Source: Rubritalea squalenifaciens DSM 18772 (GTDB taxonomy: Bacteria > Verrucomicrobiota > Verrucomicrobiia > Verrucomicrobiales > Akkermansiaceae). From it: a stretch of 64,000 bases of DNA. Made by a program: the position numbers and the translations under genes. Under the pieces are notes generated by a model. That model was not told the DNA's origin and searched no databases. It saw only the letters and a program-made list of their open reading frames with translations. This document shows, piece by piece, positions 35,068-44,187 of the stretch. The first letter of the stretch is position 1; each line of letters starts with the position of its first letter. The DNA lies in contig NZ_FQYR01000005.1 of NCBI RefSeq assembly GCF_900141815.1, positions 600,656 to 664,655 of the forward strand, written 5' to 3'.

Positions 35068-36398
35068 TGAAAGAGCCTCAAGATCAGAGAGAGCAGACAT
35101 CCATTCCTAAGCACAAGATTGGTCGCGCGGCATCCCTCGCCGGAGCTGGAGTGCGAGTGGGGGTGAATTATCTGAAGTATTACGGGAAGAAGAAGCTGAC
35201 GGGTAAGGATGAGAAAGACCGGTTTCACGAGCTTACCGCAGCCGAGACCTATTCTACCTTTTCCAAGCTCAAGGGTGGCCCGCTCAAATTGGCGCAGATG
35301 CTCAGCATGGACAGGAACCTGATTCCTGAGCAATACGTGGATGAGTTTTCCAAGGCGCAGTATTCTGCACCACCGTTGAGCTTCCCCTTGGTAGTGAATA
35401 CGTTCGTGAAGGATGTTGGCAAAAAGCCGGGAGAGCTTTTTGATGCCTTCACGCACAAAGCCGTGGCGGGGGCTTCGATCGGGCAAGTTCACCGTGCCGA
35501 AAAGGATGGCAAGAGCTACGCGGTGAAAGTTCAGTATCCGGGCGTGGCAGATAGTCTGAAGTCCGACCTGGCGATTGTGAAGCCTATTGCCATGAAGCTC
35601 TTTCAGTTAGATGCCAAGGCGATCGAGCCTTACCTGAAAGAAGTGGAGGCAAGGCTGCTCGAGGAGACGGATTATGAGCTGGAGTTGAGGCGCAGCGTGG
35701 AGCTGGCCAAATCTTCTGAAGAGCTTCCTGGGACCCGGTTTCCAGCTTACTTCCCGGAGTTAAGTAGCAAGCGAATCCTGAGTATGGAATGGGTGGAGGG
35801 ATATTTGTTAGATGTCTATGCAAATAGCACCGCTTCCCAGGAGGAGAAGACACGTATTGCTCAGACCTTATGGGATTTTTATCATCACCAAATCCATGGG
35901 CTGCGGCTATTCCATGCGGACCCGCATCCTGGTAACTTCAAGGTGCATGAGGGCGAGCTGTGGGTGCTGGACTTTGGCTGTGTGAAAGAGCTGAGCAACG
36001 AATTCTACCGGACGTATTTCCAGCTTTTGAATCCAGATGTGTTCAGGGATGAGGAGAAGCTGAAGCCTGTATTGTATGAGGTTGGCTTGCTGCTGAAAAG
36101 CGACAGCCCACATGAGGTGAGAAAATTAATGCAAGTCTTTCAGGAATCCATCGAGCTCTTGGCGAGACCCTTCGTTCACGGTCAGTTTGACTTTGGTGAT
36201 GAGGCCTACTTCAAGGAATTGGCCGACTTTGGTGAGCGCACACGCAAGGATGAAGAACTACAACAGCTGAATACCTCACGAGGCAATGCAGACGCACTTT
36301 ATTTAAACCGTACTTACTTTGGTCTCTATAATTTGGTGGGGAGCCTAGGAGCTACGGTGAAGACGCGGATGCCGGATTTCTCTGTCTTTACTGCGTAA
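35067..36398 (+). CDS. ABC1/UbiB-family atypical kinase
   Basis: 443-residue UbiB/AarF/COQ8-type kinase-like protein. The family-specific N-terminal helix with the KxGQ-type motif appears as KGGPLKLAQMLSMD; the Ala-rich nucleotide loop is AGASIGQVHRA, the Lys is in YAVKVQYPG, the catalytic loop is FHADPHPGNF, and metal Asp is in VLDFGCVKE. The family supports isoprenoid lipid or quinone metabolism and has ATPase activity. No ubi or men genes are adjacent; it is cotranscribed with the TetR-like gene and followed 39 bases later by cinA. Confidence 0.88.
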   Translation: MKEPQDQREQTSIPKHKIGRAASLAGAGVRVGVNYLKYYGKKKLTGKDEKDRFHELTAAETYSTFSKLKGGPLKLAQMLSMDRNLIPEQYVDEFSKAQYSAPPLSFPLVVNTFVKDVGKKPGELFDAFTHKAVAGASIGQVHRAEKDGKSYAVKVQYPGVADSLKSDLAIVKPIAMKLFQLDAKAIEPYLKEVEARLLEETDYELELRRSVELAKSSEELPGTRFPAYFPELSSKRILSMEWVEGYLLDVYANSTASQEEKTRIAQTLWDFYHHQIHGLRLFHADPHPGNFKVHEGELWVLDFGCVKELSNEFYRTYFQLLNPDVFRDEEKLKPVLYEVGLLLKSDSPHEVRKLMQVFQESIELLARPFVHGQFDFGDEAYFKELADFGERTRKDEELQQLNTSRGNADALYLNRTYFGLYNLVGSLGATVKTRMPDFSVFTA

Positions 36399-36437
36399 TT
36401 TTAGCTGCGTCATCGATGGGCTGTGCTAGGAATGGGC

Positions 36438-37682
36438 ATGCACATAGAGGTGGTCAATACGGGAACAGAGCTATTGCTGGGTACAACTTTGAACAGTCAC
36501 GGAGCCTGGATCGGGCAACGCCTGATGGAGCAGGGACTGAGAGTTGCTAGGCAGACGACGGTTCCTGATGGCGAACCCGTGAAGCAAGCTCTAGCAGAAG
36601 CGATCGAGCGTAGTGAGGTGCTTATTGTTACCGGGGGGCTTGGTCCAACCAGTGACGACCTAACACGAGAGGCAACGGCTGAGGCAATGGGGATAGAGCT
36701 CATCGAGGACGAGCATGCCTTGCGTGTGATTGAGCAGTTTTTCGCCAATCGTGGCAGACCCATGGCAGAAGGTAACCGCAAACAGGCTTTGACTCCATGT
36801 GGAGCAGAGGTTTTACCGAATCCGAACGGCACTGCTCCAGGCGTTTATGTGCCTCCTCGTCTGGGTAAAGGTTCTCCCTGTGCTGTGTTTCTTCTGCCGG
36901 GACCTCCGAATGAACTGTATCCTATGTATCAGGCCGAAGTGCCTCATCGTCTGGCTGCCCTGGCCAACTTGGATGCTGACTCAGGCATGCATGAAATGAA
37001 ATTCACTGGGATCGGTGAGAGTGATTTTCATGATGGTGTGGATCAGAAGTTGCATCAGATTGCGGGGCTTGAGATTGGTTACTGCGCTAGACCGGGAGAG
37101 CTGGATTTAAGATTGATTGGCAGTCCTGAAGCTCGTGAGAAAGGGCGTGCTATTGTGTTAGCTGAATATGCAGACGAGTGTATCAGCGAAGGAGGGAGAA
37201 GTCTGGAGGAGACCGTGGTGCAGCTGTTAACGGACCAAGGTCTCAAGTTGGCTTTAGCCGAGAGTTGTACCGGCGGGCTAGTAGCCAGTCGTGTGACTGA
37301 TGTACCTGGAGCTTCTGTAGTGTTGACACATGGATTTGTGACCTATGCTAATGAGGCAAAACGAGATGTTCTTGGAGTGCCGCAGGGTTTCCTGGAGAAT
37401 TATGGAGCGGTGAGTGAAGAGGTGGCCAGGGCCATGGCTGAAGGCGCTCTCCATGTTAGCGGGGCGGATGTGGCGGCGGCTGTTACTGGGATCGCAGGAC
37501 CCGGCGGTGGCAGTGAAGAAAAGCCTGTGGGCACCGTCTGGATAAGTGTGGCACGTAGAGACTCTGAAACCATTACCTTCAAAGCCTTTAAGCCGTGGGG
37601 GAGAGACGTTTTTAAAATGGTGGTCAGTCAATTGGTTTTAGATTCGGTAAGAAGAGTGGCGATGAATCTCCCACTTGCTTGA
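36438..37682 (+). CDS. cinA: CinA-type nicotinamide-nucleotide amidase
   Basis: Two-domain protein of about 414 residues. The N-terminal MoCF-like domain (MHIEVVNTGTELLLG, TGGLGPTSDDLTREA, LLPGPPNEL) is an ADP-ribose pyrophosphatase-like domain; the C-terminal domain (from about 255) with LAESCTGGLVASR is the NMN deamidase. It recycles NMN from ligase and other NAD-consuming reactions. GTG at 36423 and ATG at 36432 are in frame, but the ATG at 36438 fits the family N-terminus and lies about 7 bases after AGGA. Confidence 0.93.
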   Translation: MHIEVVNTGTELLLGTTLNSHGAWIGQRLMEQGLRVARQTTVPDGEPVKQALAEAIERSEVLIVTGGLGPTSDDLTREATAEAMGIELIEDEHALRVIEQFFANRGRPMAEGNRKQALTPCGAEVLPNPNGTAPGVYVPPRLGKGSPCAVFLLPGPPNELYPMYQAEVPHRLAALANLDADSGMHEMKFTGIGESDFHDGVDQKLHQIAGLEIGYCARPGELDLRLIGSPEAREKGRAIVLAEYADECISEGGRSLEETVVQLLTDQGLKLALAESCTGGLVASRVTDVPGASVVLTHGFVTYANEAKRDVLGVPQGFLENYGAVSEEVARAMAEGALHVSGADVAAAVTGIAGPGGGSEEKPVGTVWISVARRDSETITFKAFKPWGRDVFKMVVSQLVLDSVRRVAMNLPLA

Positions 37683-37730
37683 TTCTGTGCTTTTGTATCG
37701 AGAGTAGTCTTGATCGTCTATAAGATTAAA

Positions 37731-37776
37731 GTTTCACAAAAGAAACATTGTGGTGTTTTCGTTTGTAGGTTACGCA
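37731..37776 (+). promoter_or_regulatory. GTTTC-N6-GAAAC operator and promoter of the LamG gene
   Basis: Palindrome GTTTCacaaaaGAAAC at 37731-37746, then one base, then a -35-like TTGTGG and, after 17 bp, a -10-like TACGCA (37771-37776). The ATG is 22 bases after the -10. It belongs to a family of at least nine such sites between 37.7 and 51.8 kb. Confidence 0.65.
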
Positions 37777-37798
37777 GAATCTACTCATACGCCACGTC

Positions 37799-38644
37799 AT
37801 GTTTACTTGCAGTCATAAATTCAAGATACGAAACGCCCTGTTAGCAATATGGGGATGTACTTTCATGGTTACACCAACTTTGTTGGCCAATGCTCCGATT
37901 GGTAAAGGTCTGAAGGTTTACTGGTCCATGGATCGGAACGGCGCAGCTTTGTCGAGGCTTGATGGGCATTTGAATGCAGAGGTTTGTAATGGCGCTCATA
38001 TCTCAAAAAAAGGTGGCGTGCTGGGCGGTGCTCTGTTGCTAGATAAGAGTAAAGATCAATACGCGCTAGTGGGTGGGAGTGTCTTGGATGATTACTCAAA
38101 GTCGCATGCGGTCTCGCTCTGGCTAAAGCCGGCGAGCCTCCCGGAACATGGCTCGGCTCGAAGAGATTTTATTTTGGAAAGTACCAAGACGGCTGAACCT
38201 TCTGCTGTTAAGGCGTACCATTTGTCGCTTGGATTTAGAGCCAGTAAGACCGATCCAAATAAAGTAAACTTGGAATTACACACCTACATTTTGGCTCAGT
38301 CTGAGGATCCGAAAGTGGCTTCCAAAGCGATACACCAAGGGCCGTTTGTTTGTGACTTGGACCGCGTGATCTTTAATTCCTGGACTCATGTCGTGATGTG
38401 CTTCGATTCAAAAAGTCTGGAGCTGTACGTAGATGGAGCACTTGTCGCTCATCATGATCTAGAGACGTCCGGAGCTGCTGTAAAAATTGGTGGTCTGGTG
38501 ATAGGAGGTCATCGTGCCGGCTCTGGCCGGAATTTTGACGGCTTGATCGATGAAATTTGTGTTTGGGGAAGAGCATTAACTCAGCTGGAAATACAAACGC
38601 TTTACGGTGGAGGTATTCCTGACCCCCTCGTGGTCAGACCATAG
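37799..38644 (+). CDS. Secreted LamG-domain (concanavalin-like) protein
   Basis: 281 residues with a signal peptide (hydrophobic core ALLAIWGCTFMVTPTLLANA) and a single LamG/LamGL jelly-roll domain: GLKVYWSMD, SHAVSLWLKPASLPEHGSA, WTHVVMCFDSKSLELYVDGA, GGLVIGGHRAGSGRNFDGLI. It has no PEP-CTERM tail. It is very similar to the C-terminal LamG of the PhoD-type protein at 45115-48564 (shared KVNLxLHT and GRNFDGLIDEI strings), suggesting it arose from that domain. Likely a carbohydrate-binding or adhesive surface protein. A GTTTC palindrome precedes it. Confidence 0.8.
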   Translation: MFTCSHKFKIRNALLAIWGCTFMVTPTLLANAPIGKGLKVYWSMDRNGAALSRLDGHLNAEVCNGAHISKKGGVLGGALLLDKSKDQYALVGGSVLDDYSKSHAVSLWLKPASLPEHGSARRDFILESTKTAEPSAVKAYHLSLGFRASKTDPNKVNLELHTYILAQSEDPKVASKAIHQGPFVCDLDRVIFNSWTHVVMCFDSKSLELYVDGALVAHHDLETSGAAVKIGGLVIGGHRAGSGRNFDGLIDEICVWGRALTQLEIQTLYGGGIPDPLVVRP

Positions 38645-38752
38645 AGTTGGTGCGGTGCAGCCTTCTCATCCACCCTTCAGTCTACAGAAATTCAGGTGTT
38701 CAGCTAGACCAACTAATAAGGGGCTGCACAGTCTGGGGGAGAAAGAATAAAT

Positions 38753-38796
38753 ATTTCCTAAAAGAAACATTGTATTATGCTGGGATCTCGTATAAA
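38753..38796 (+). promoter_or_regulatory. GTTTC-type operator and promoter of the phosphonate genes
   Basis: ATTTCctaaaaGAAAC at 38753-38768 followed by ATTGT and TATAAA at 38791-38796. The layout equals that in front of the LamG gene at 37799, though -35/-10 spacing is 15 bp. The roughly 95-base leader to the ATG contains a small hairpin (AGAAAGC/GCTTTCT). Confidence 0.6.
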
Positions 38797-38896
38797 TCCA
38801 GTGGCAATCCGCTTGCGTGGTTTCGAGAAAGCTAATACATTTCCGAGTGGGGCTTTCTGATCGACAACTGATATCATGGTTTAAATAGCGATTCTA

Positions 38897-40009
38897 ATGA
38901 CACTTATGAGCCTTTCATCTACCCCATCACATACTTTGAAACCCTACGAGACACACCGTGAAGTGGAGATTGAGCGCGTGCGTATGTTATTTCTTGGAGC
39001 GCATCAGCCATTTAAAAGGGAAAGTAGCCAAGCCAAAGTCAGTTTGTTTGGTTCTGAGGTGCTGGTGAGGATGACATTGGCCAGTGTGTGTGGTTCTGAT
39101 TTGCATACCTATGAGGGGAGACGTTCGAGTTATTTACCCTCGGTTCTAGGGCACGAGGGGGTCGGCGTGGTTGAAGCGGTAGGGCCGGAGGGGGATGAAA
39201 GCATGGTCGGCAAACGCGTGACCTGGACCTTGACGGACACCTGTGGCTGTTGCTCAGCCTGTACGGATTGGGATATTCCCCAGAAGTGTGAATCTCTCTT
39301 TAAGTACGGACATGCTGAACTGGAGGGGGGAAGTGGCCTTAATGGGTGCTTTGCGAGTCACATCGTGCTCAGAGAAGGTACCAAAATTGTTGAGTTACCT
39401 GAGAAGCTACCAGACAGCTACGCGGTGCCCGCTAACTGCGCTCTGGCAACAATGGTTGCAGTGGTCGAAGAGATTCCAGCGTCAGTGGAAAAGGTGTTAA
39501 TTCAGGGTGGGGGGCTGCTCGGCATTTATGGTGTGGCTCTGCTTAAGGCTCGTGGGGTCAATCAGGTAGTGGTGACGGACCCTGTGCCTGAACGTCTTGA
39601 GCTAGCCAAAGAATTTGGTGCTGAGGTGCTCGATGCGAATGAGATGTCTGGCTTGGAACCTCAAATTTTTGATGCAATTATTGAAGTTGCAGGTGTTTCG
39701 TCGGTAGTGCCAGATGGTTTGCGTGTACTTCGACCCGGAGGAGTCTACGTTTTTGCCGGCATGGTACATGAGCAAACGGAGCTGGATGTTCTCGGTGTGG
39801 ACATCGTGAAAGGCTGCTTCAAGATCATCGGGGTGCACAACTATGGTGCGCGCCATCTCGAAAAGGCTGTCCAGTTCCTGTCAGAACATCAGAATGATTT
39901 TCCCTACGACAAGCTCGTGTCGCCAGCACTGCCTCTTTCAAAGCTAGATGACGCCTTTGCTCTAACCCTTGAGCGGAAATGGCACAGGGTTGCTGTCCAG
40001 CCAGATTGA
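38897..40009 (+). CDS. Zinc alcohol dehydrogenase, phosphonate-catabolism type (HpnZ-like)
   Basis: 370-residue medium-chain dehydrogenase resembling the phosphonate-cluster alcohol dehydrogenases (TIGR03366 type). Catalytic zinc ligands are in VCGSDLHTYEG and GHEGVGVVE; structural zinc Cys residues are in CGCCSACTDWDIPQKC. The NAD(P) Rossmann motif is IQGGGLLGIYG. It lies 40 bases before phosphonoacetate hydrolase and phosphonoacetaldehyde dehydrogenase genes, with no aminoethylphosphonate transaminase in the window. A role in oxidising 2-hydroxyethylphosphonate to phosphonoacetaldehyde would complete the pathway; that is inference. The start may be at the fourth codon (ATG 38906). Confidence 0.82.
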   Translation: MTLMSLSSTPSHTLKPYETHREVEIERVRMLFLGAHQPFKRESSQAKVSLFGSEVLVRMTLASVCGSDLHTYEGRRSSYLPSVLGHEGVGVVEAVGPEGDESMVGKRVTWTLTDTCGCCSACTDWDIPQKCESLFKYGHAELEGGSGLNGCFASHIVLREGTKIVELPEKLPDSYAVPANCALATMVAVVEEIPASVEKVLIQGGGLLGIYGVALLKARGVNQVVVTDPVPERLELAKEFGAEVLDANEMSGLEPQIFDAIIEVAGVSSVVPDGLRVLRPGGVYVFAGMVHEQTELDVLGVDIVKGCFKIIGVHNYGARHLEKAVQFLSEHQNDFPYDKLVSPALPLSKLDDAFALTLERKWHRVAVQPD

Positions 40010-40049
40010 ATTTTATACCTGAATCAGGTATTTCACGAACTATAACAAC

Positions 40050-41285
40050 ATGTCTACATTCCACGCTAACAACCGTAGTTACTCTCCTCCAAGCCGCCCA
40101 ATCGCAGTGATATGCATTGATGGTTGTGCCGATGAGTATATTTCAGAGTCTATTGCACAAGGTAAAATGCCTCGTCTAGAGGCCATGGTGAAAAAGGGAT
40201 ACCGCGGTATGGTTCGCGGAGCCCTTCCTTCATTCACTAACGTGAATAACTCCGCCATCGTCACTGGCATGCCGCCAGCTGTGACTGGCATCTGTGGCAA
40301 TTTCTTCCTCAACCCGGAGACAGGTGAAGAAGTGATGATGAACTCTCCTGAGTTCCGCCGTTGTGATACGCTTTTGAATGCGGCTGCCGATGCCGGACGC
40401 AAGGTGGCTTTTATCACGGCCAAAGAAAAGCTACGTACCGTACTTGGTGATGGAATCGTTGAGCGTGGCGGTATCGTCTTCTCCTCTGAGAAGGTCAATG
40501 AAGCCAAGAAGGAGACTCATGGTGTGGATAATGCCGAGGACATCATCGGTAAGCCTAGACCAGAGATCTATTCTGGTGATGCTTCCATTTACGTGCTCGA
40601 GGCTGGTGCTGCTCTCGTGGAGCAGGGCAAAGCAGACTTCCTCTACCTTTCGCTGACAGATTTCATGCAGCACAAGTATGCGCCAAGTGATCCTGAATCT
40701 CTGGAGTTCTATGGGCAGATGGATGAACAAATTGGTCGTTTGCTGGATGCAGGTTGTATCGTCGCAGCTACTGCGGATCACGGGATGAATGCCAAGAACG
40801 ATGAAAATGGTGAGCCTAAGGTCATCTACGTGCAGACACTGCTGCAGGAGAAATTTGGTGAGGGTGTGAAAGTGATCTGCCCGATCACAGACCCTTATGT
40901 GGTTCACCATGGAGCTTTGGGCTCATTGGTGATGGTGCATTTGGATGACCTTTCCCAGACTGATGAAATCATCGACTTCCTGTGGCGTCAGGACGGAATC
41001 ACAGAAGTTTACAACCGTGAAATGGCTGCCTTGAAGCTTGAACTGGCACCTGATCGAATTGGAGATATCTGTGTTCTTTCTGGCCGTGATGTCGTCGTAG
41101 GTAAAACGCCAGCGGATCACGATCTGAGTGTTCTCAAGGGTGGTCTTCGTTCACACGGTGGTCGTTATGAAGAGATGGTGCCCTTACTGCTGTCGGAACC
41201 TTTGAATGATGAGTACAAGAAAATCGCCGCAGCGGATCCTCGAAACTTCGATGTGTTCGCCTTTGCTTGTAACGGTGCTCTCTAA
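40050..41285 (+). CDS. phnA: Phosphonoacetate hydrolase
   Basis: 411-residue alkaline-phosphatase-superfamily enzyme that cleaves the C-P bond of phosphonoacetate to acetate and phosphate, using two zinc ions. Asp24 in CIDGCADEYI, nucleophile Thr63 in SFTNVNNSAIVTG, and metal ligands in LSLTDFMQHKY, TADHGMNAK and HGGRYEEMVP are in place. There is no signal peptide, so it acts in the cytoplasm. It sits between the alcohol dehydrogenase and phnY genes (16 bases to the latter) in one transcript, and supplies phosphate from the pathway end product. Confidence 0.93.
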   Translation: MSTFHANNRSYSPPSRPIAVICIDGCADEYISESIAQGKMPRLEAMVKKGYRGMVRGALPSFTNVNNSAIVTGMPPAVTGICGNFFLNPETGEEVMMNSPEFRRCDTLLNAAADAGRKVAFITAKEKLRTVLGDGIVERGGIVFSSEKVNEAKKETHGVDNAEDIIGKPRPEIYSGDASIYVLEAGAALVEQGKADFLYLSLTDFMQHKYAPSDPESLEFYGQMDEQIGRLLDAGCIVAATADHGMNAKNDENGEPKVIYVQTLLQEKFGEGVKVICPITDPYVVHHGALGSLVMVHLDDLSQTDEIIDFLWRQDGITEVYNREMAALKLELAPDRIGDICVLSGRDVVVGKTPADHDLSVLKGGLRSHGGRYEEMVPLLLSEPLNDEYKKIAAADPRNFDVFAFACNGAL

Positions 41286-41301
41286 CTGATCAAATGATGT
41301 C

Positions 41302-42720
41302 ATGAATTTACCAAGTTACATTGCTGGCGAGGCTGTGCATTCGGATCAGAAGTTGGAGGTTTATTATCCGTGGGACAATTCTCTGACCGGCACGGTCTCC
41401 AAGATTTCTCGTGCGGACCTGGAGAGAGCCATCACGACTGCTTTGGAGGGACAAAAGAATCCTCTTAGCCGCTATGACCGCCACGCCATTCTGCGCAAGG
41501 CTGCCCAGCTGATGGCTGAGAACCGTGAGGAGATGGCCAAGGTGATTTGTCGTGAGACTGGTCTCTGCATGCGTGAAACTCGCTATGAGACTGGACGTAC
41601 TTCGGATGTCTTGGAGTTTGCCGCAGCCGCAGCATTGGAAGATGACGGGCAGGTGTTTTCCTGTGATATCTCGCCGCAAGGCAAGAACCGCAAGATCGTG
41701 ACTTTTCGCCAGCCTCTGCAGCTGGTCAGTGCGATTACACCGTTCAACCATCCGCTAAATCAAGTGGCTCACAAAGTTGCTCCTGCGATTGCTGCCGGTG
41801 CACCGATGATTCTGAAGCCGTCCGAAAAGACACCACTCACAGCGATTCGCTTTGCCGAGATCATGTATGAGGCTGGCTTGCCAGGTTGGATGCTCAGTGT
41901 CTTTGTCGGTGATTTGGATGAGATCGTTCAGCCGATGATTACGGATGATCGTGTGGAGTTGGTCTCCTTTACTGGCTCTGTTCAGATTGGAAAACTGATC
42001 GCTAGTCAGGCCGGCTACAAGAAGACCTGCCTAGAGCTGGGCGGGAACTCTCCACTGATTATCCTGAATGATGCTGACCTTGATAAAGCTGTGACTTTGG
42101 CTGCTGAGGGTAGCTTCCGTAACTCAGGCCAACGCTGTACTGCGGTGAAGCGGATTCTTGTCCAGGAAGGCATTGTCGAAGAGTTTACCAAGCGTTTTGT
42201 AGAGAAAGCTAAAGAGTATGTATCTGGTGATCCAGAGGACTCTGAAACACGTGTTGGTACGGTCATCGATGAAAACGCGGCTATCGTGCTCGAGGAGCGC
42301 GTCAAGCAAGCGGAGAAAGATGGAGCTAAAGTCTTGTTAGGTGGTGGCCGCCGAGGAGCGTTGATGGAGCCAACTGTAATTGCCAATGTGCCCAGGGATA
42401 CCCCTATGGTGGCAGAGGAGAGTTTCGGTCCATTGGCTCCAATCATCACAATAAAAGATCTGGATGATGCGATCGAGTACTACAACTCCGGCAATTTCGG
42501 ACTGAGTTCGGGCATTGTAACGAATGATCTGCAGGCTGCGCTCAAGGCTGCTAAACATCTCCGCACAGGTACCACGAATATCAACGAAGTGCCTGGATAC
42601 CGCATCGAGAAAAGCCCATTCGGCGGTATCAAGGATTCCGGTCTCGGTATCAAAGAGGGAGTCAATGAAGCTATGAAATTCATGACGACCACAAAGACCT
42701 TCTCCTTCCCCTGGGAGTAG
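41302..42720 (+). CDS. phnY: Phosphonoacetaldehyde dehydrogenase
   Basis: 472-residue aldehyde dehydrogenase that oxidises phosphonoacetaldehyde to phosphonoacetate with NAD+. General base Glu245 in LELGGNSP and catalytic Cys279 in NSGQRCTAV are clear; the C-terminal block reads YRIEKSPFGGIKDSGLG. The sequence and the gene order hydrolase-dehydrogenase match PhnY and not generic ALDH. Two stacked terminators follow the stop. Confidence 0.92.
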   Translation: MNLPSYIAGEAVHSDQKLEVYYPWDNSLTGTVSKISRADLERAITTALEGQKNPLSRYDRHAILRKAAQLMAENREEMAKVICRETGLCMRETRYETGRTSDVLEFAAAAALEDDGQVFSCDISPQGKNRKIVTFRQPLQLVSAITPFNHPLNQVAHKVAPAIAAGAPMILKPSEKTPLTAIRFAEIMYEAGLPGWMLSVFVGDLDEIVQPMITDDRVELVSFTGSVQIGKLIASQAGYKKTCLELGGNSPLIILNDADLDKAVTLAAEGSFRNSGQRCTAVKRILVQEGIVEEFTKRFVEKAKEYVSGDPEDSETRVGTVIDENAAIVLEERVKQAEKDGAKVLLGGGRRGALMEPTVIANVPRDTPMVAEESFGPLAPIITIKDLDDAIEYYNSGNFGLSSGIVTNDLQAALKAAKHLRTGTTNINEVPGYRIEKSPFGGIKDSGLGIKEGVNEAMKFMTTTKTFSFPWE

Positions 42721-42722
42721 TC

Positions 42723-42748
42723 AACGAGTCACAGACTCGTTTCTTCTT
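42723..42748 (+). terminator. First of two stacked terminators after phnY
   Basis: Perfect 8-bp stem AACGAGTC/GACTCGTT with a three-base loop and a TTCTTCTT tail, beginning 3 bases after the phnY stop. Confidence 0.75.
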
Positions 42749-42767
42749 AAACCCAATCCATGCAGAG

Positions 42768-42797
42768 AACGAGGTCACGAGCTTGGCCTCGTTTTTT
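42768..42797 (+). terminator. Second stacked terminator, just before the transporter start
   Basis: Stem AACGAGG/CCTCGTT, 12-base loop and a run of six T, ending 5 bases before the transporter ATG at 42802. No promoter fits between them, so the transporter may depend on read-through or antitermination. Confidence 0.8.
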
Positions 42798-42801
42798 GTA
42801 A

Positions 42802-44124
42802 ATGCTCAAACCCATGCAAAATGAATTTAATGTGACCCGAGTCGGTAAATGGCTCGGTCAGCAACCGACCTTCGTTTTCGTCCTCTATGCGATGATTGCG
42901 GCCTTCAGCGCATATGCGAGTATGTATGCATTCCGCAAGCCATTCACCGCAACAGGATACGAAGGGATTTCGGCATTCACTTTGTTTGGAGTAGCATTCA
43001 GTTACAAGCCTATCGCGGTCATTTCCCAGCTATTGGGCTACATGAGTTCCAAGTTCATTGGCATTAAGGTGGCGTCTGAGGCTACGATGAAGCGACGCGT
43101 GCCTATGGTGCTCTGCTTGATACTCTTTGCCGAGTTGATGCTGCTGGGCTTTGCCATCGTACCGGCTCCTTATAATCTGATATTCTTGTTTCTCAATGGT
43201 CTTCCCTTAGGGATGATCTGGTCACTTCTGTTTGGTGTGCTTGAGGGGAGGAAGGTGACTGAGTTTCTGGCTTTGGCCATGAGTGTGAGTATCATTTTCT
43301 CCTCTGGCATTGTGAAGAGCGTTGGTGTCTGGACTATGGAGCAATGGGGGATCGCAGAATTTTGGATGCCTTTCGTCACTGGCTTATTGTTTGTGCCTCT
43401 CCTGCTCATTTCATTGACCATGCTGTATCAGGTTCCTCCTCCCTCGGCAGAGGATATTGCCAACCGTACTGAGCGAAAGCCGATGAATCATGTGGAGAGG
43501 CGAAAGTTTGTGCGGACGTATTTCTTTGGCGTTTTCTGTCTGGTCTTTGGCTACCTGTGCCTTATGGCCTATAGGGACTTAAGGGACAGTTTTATGGATT
43601 TGATCCTCACTGACCTAGGCCATGAAGTGGATTCCTCCACCTTTGCAGGGATCGAAGCTAAAGTGGGATTTATTGTCTTTGGTGGAATGATTTTACTCTG
43701 GAAGGTGAAGAATCACCGTGCAGCGGTTTATGCGAACCTAGGGCTCATCTCGTTGGGGGCCTTCGTCTTGGGTGGTGCCACGATCCTATTGAATTATGGG
43801 ATGCTGGGCCCTAAGGCATTTTACTTGATGAATGGGATTGGCCTCTACATCGCTTTTGTTCCCTATCAGGTTATGTTGTTAGAGCGCTTGCTGGCCTCTC
43901 TTCATACGGTAGCTACGGCGAGTTTCTTGATCGCGCTGGCGGATTCCTATGGTTACCTGTCCACCGTTTCCCTGTATTTGTCACGAGATTTGATTTCTCA
44001 ATTCATGGGGGTCGAGATCCAGTGGCTTACCATGCTCATCGTTGCGAGTTATGTGGTGATGACGGTGGTGCCGATTACCTGTCTCATGCAGATCCTCTAT
44101 TTCAGGCCACGTCTTAAGGCCTAA
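42802..44124 (+). CDS. DUF5690-family membrane transporter, candidate phosphonate permease
   Basis: 440-residue polytopic protein with about 12 hydrophobic segments, MFS-like, matching the DUF5690 family: YASMYAFRKPFTATGYEG, SYKPIAVISQLLGYMSSKFIGIK, GLPLGMIWSLLFGVLEGRK, GLYIAFVPYQVMLLERLLAS. It is located between phnY and the XRE-cupin regulator. Function of the family is not established; the position makes it the best candidate for phosphonate uptake here, as no ABC phosphonate transporter is present. The second Met (42814) is an alternative start. Two terminators lie immediately upstream. Confidence 0.8.
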   Translation: MLKPMQNEFNVTRVGKWLGQQPTFVFVLYAMIAAFSAYASMYAFRKPFTATGYEGISAFTLFGVAFSYKPIAVISQLLGYMSSKFIGIKVASEATMKRRVPMVLCLILFAELMLLGFAIVPAPYNLIFLFLNGLPLGMIWSLLFGVLEGRKVTEFLALAMSVSIIFSSGIVKSVGVWTMEQWGIAEFWMPFVTGLLFVPLLLISLTMLYQVPPPSAEDIANRTERKPMNHVERRKFVRTYFFGVFCLVFGYLCLMAYRDLRDSFMDLILTDLGHEVDSSTFAGIEAKVGFIVFGGMILLWKVKNHRAAVYANLGLISLGAFVLGGATILLNYGMLGPKAFYLMNGIGLYIAFVPYQVMLLERLLASLHTVATASFLIALADSYGYLSTVSLYLSRDLISQFMGVEIQWLTMLIVASYVVMTVVPITCLMQILYFRPRLKA

Positions 44125-44132
44125 AAATGAAA

Positions 44133-44162
44133 ATGGCGTTCACTTGGATCAGTGAACGCCAT
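44133..44162. terminator. Bidirectional terminator between transporter and regulator genes
   Basis: Perfect 12-bp stem ATGGCGTTCACT/AGTGAACGCCAT with a six-base loop; the minus strand continues TTTTCATTTTT, so it mainly serves the regulator gene. Confidence 0.85.
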
Positions 44163-44187
44163 CATGAGAAAATAACTTGTAGCTAGA

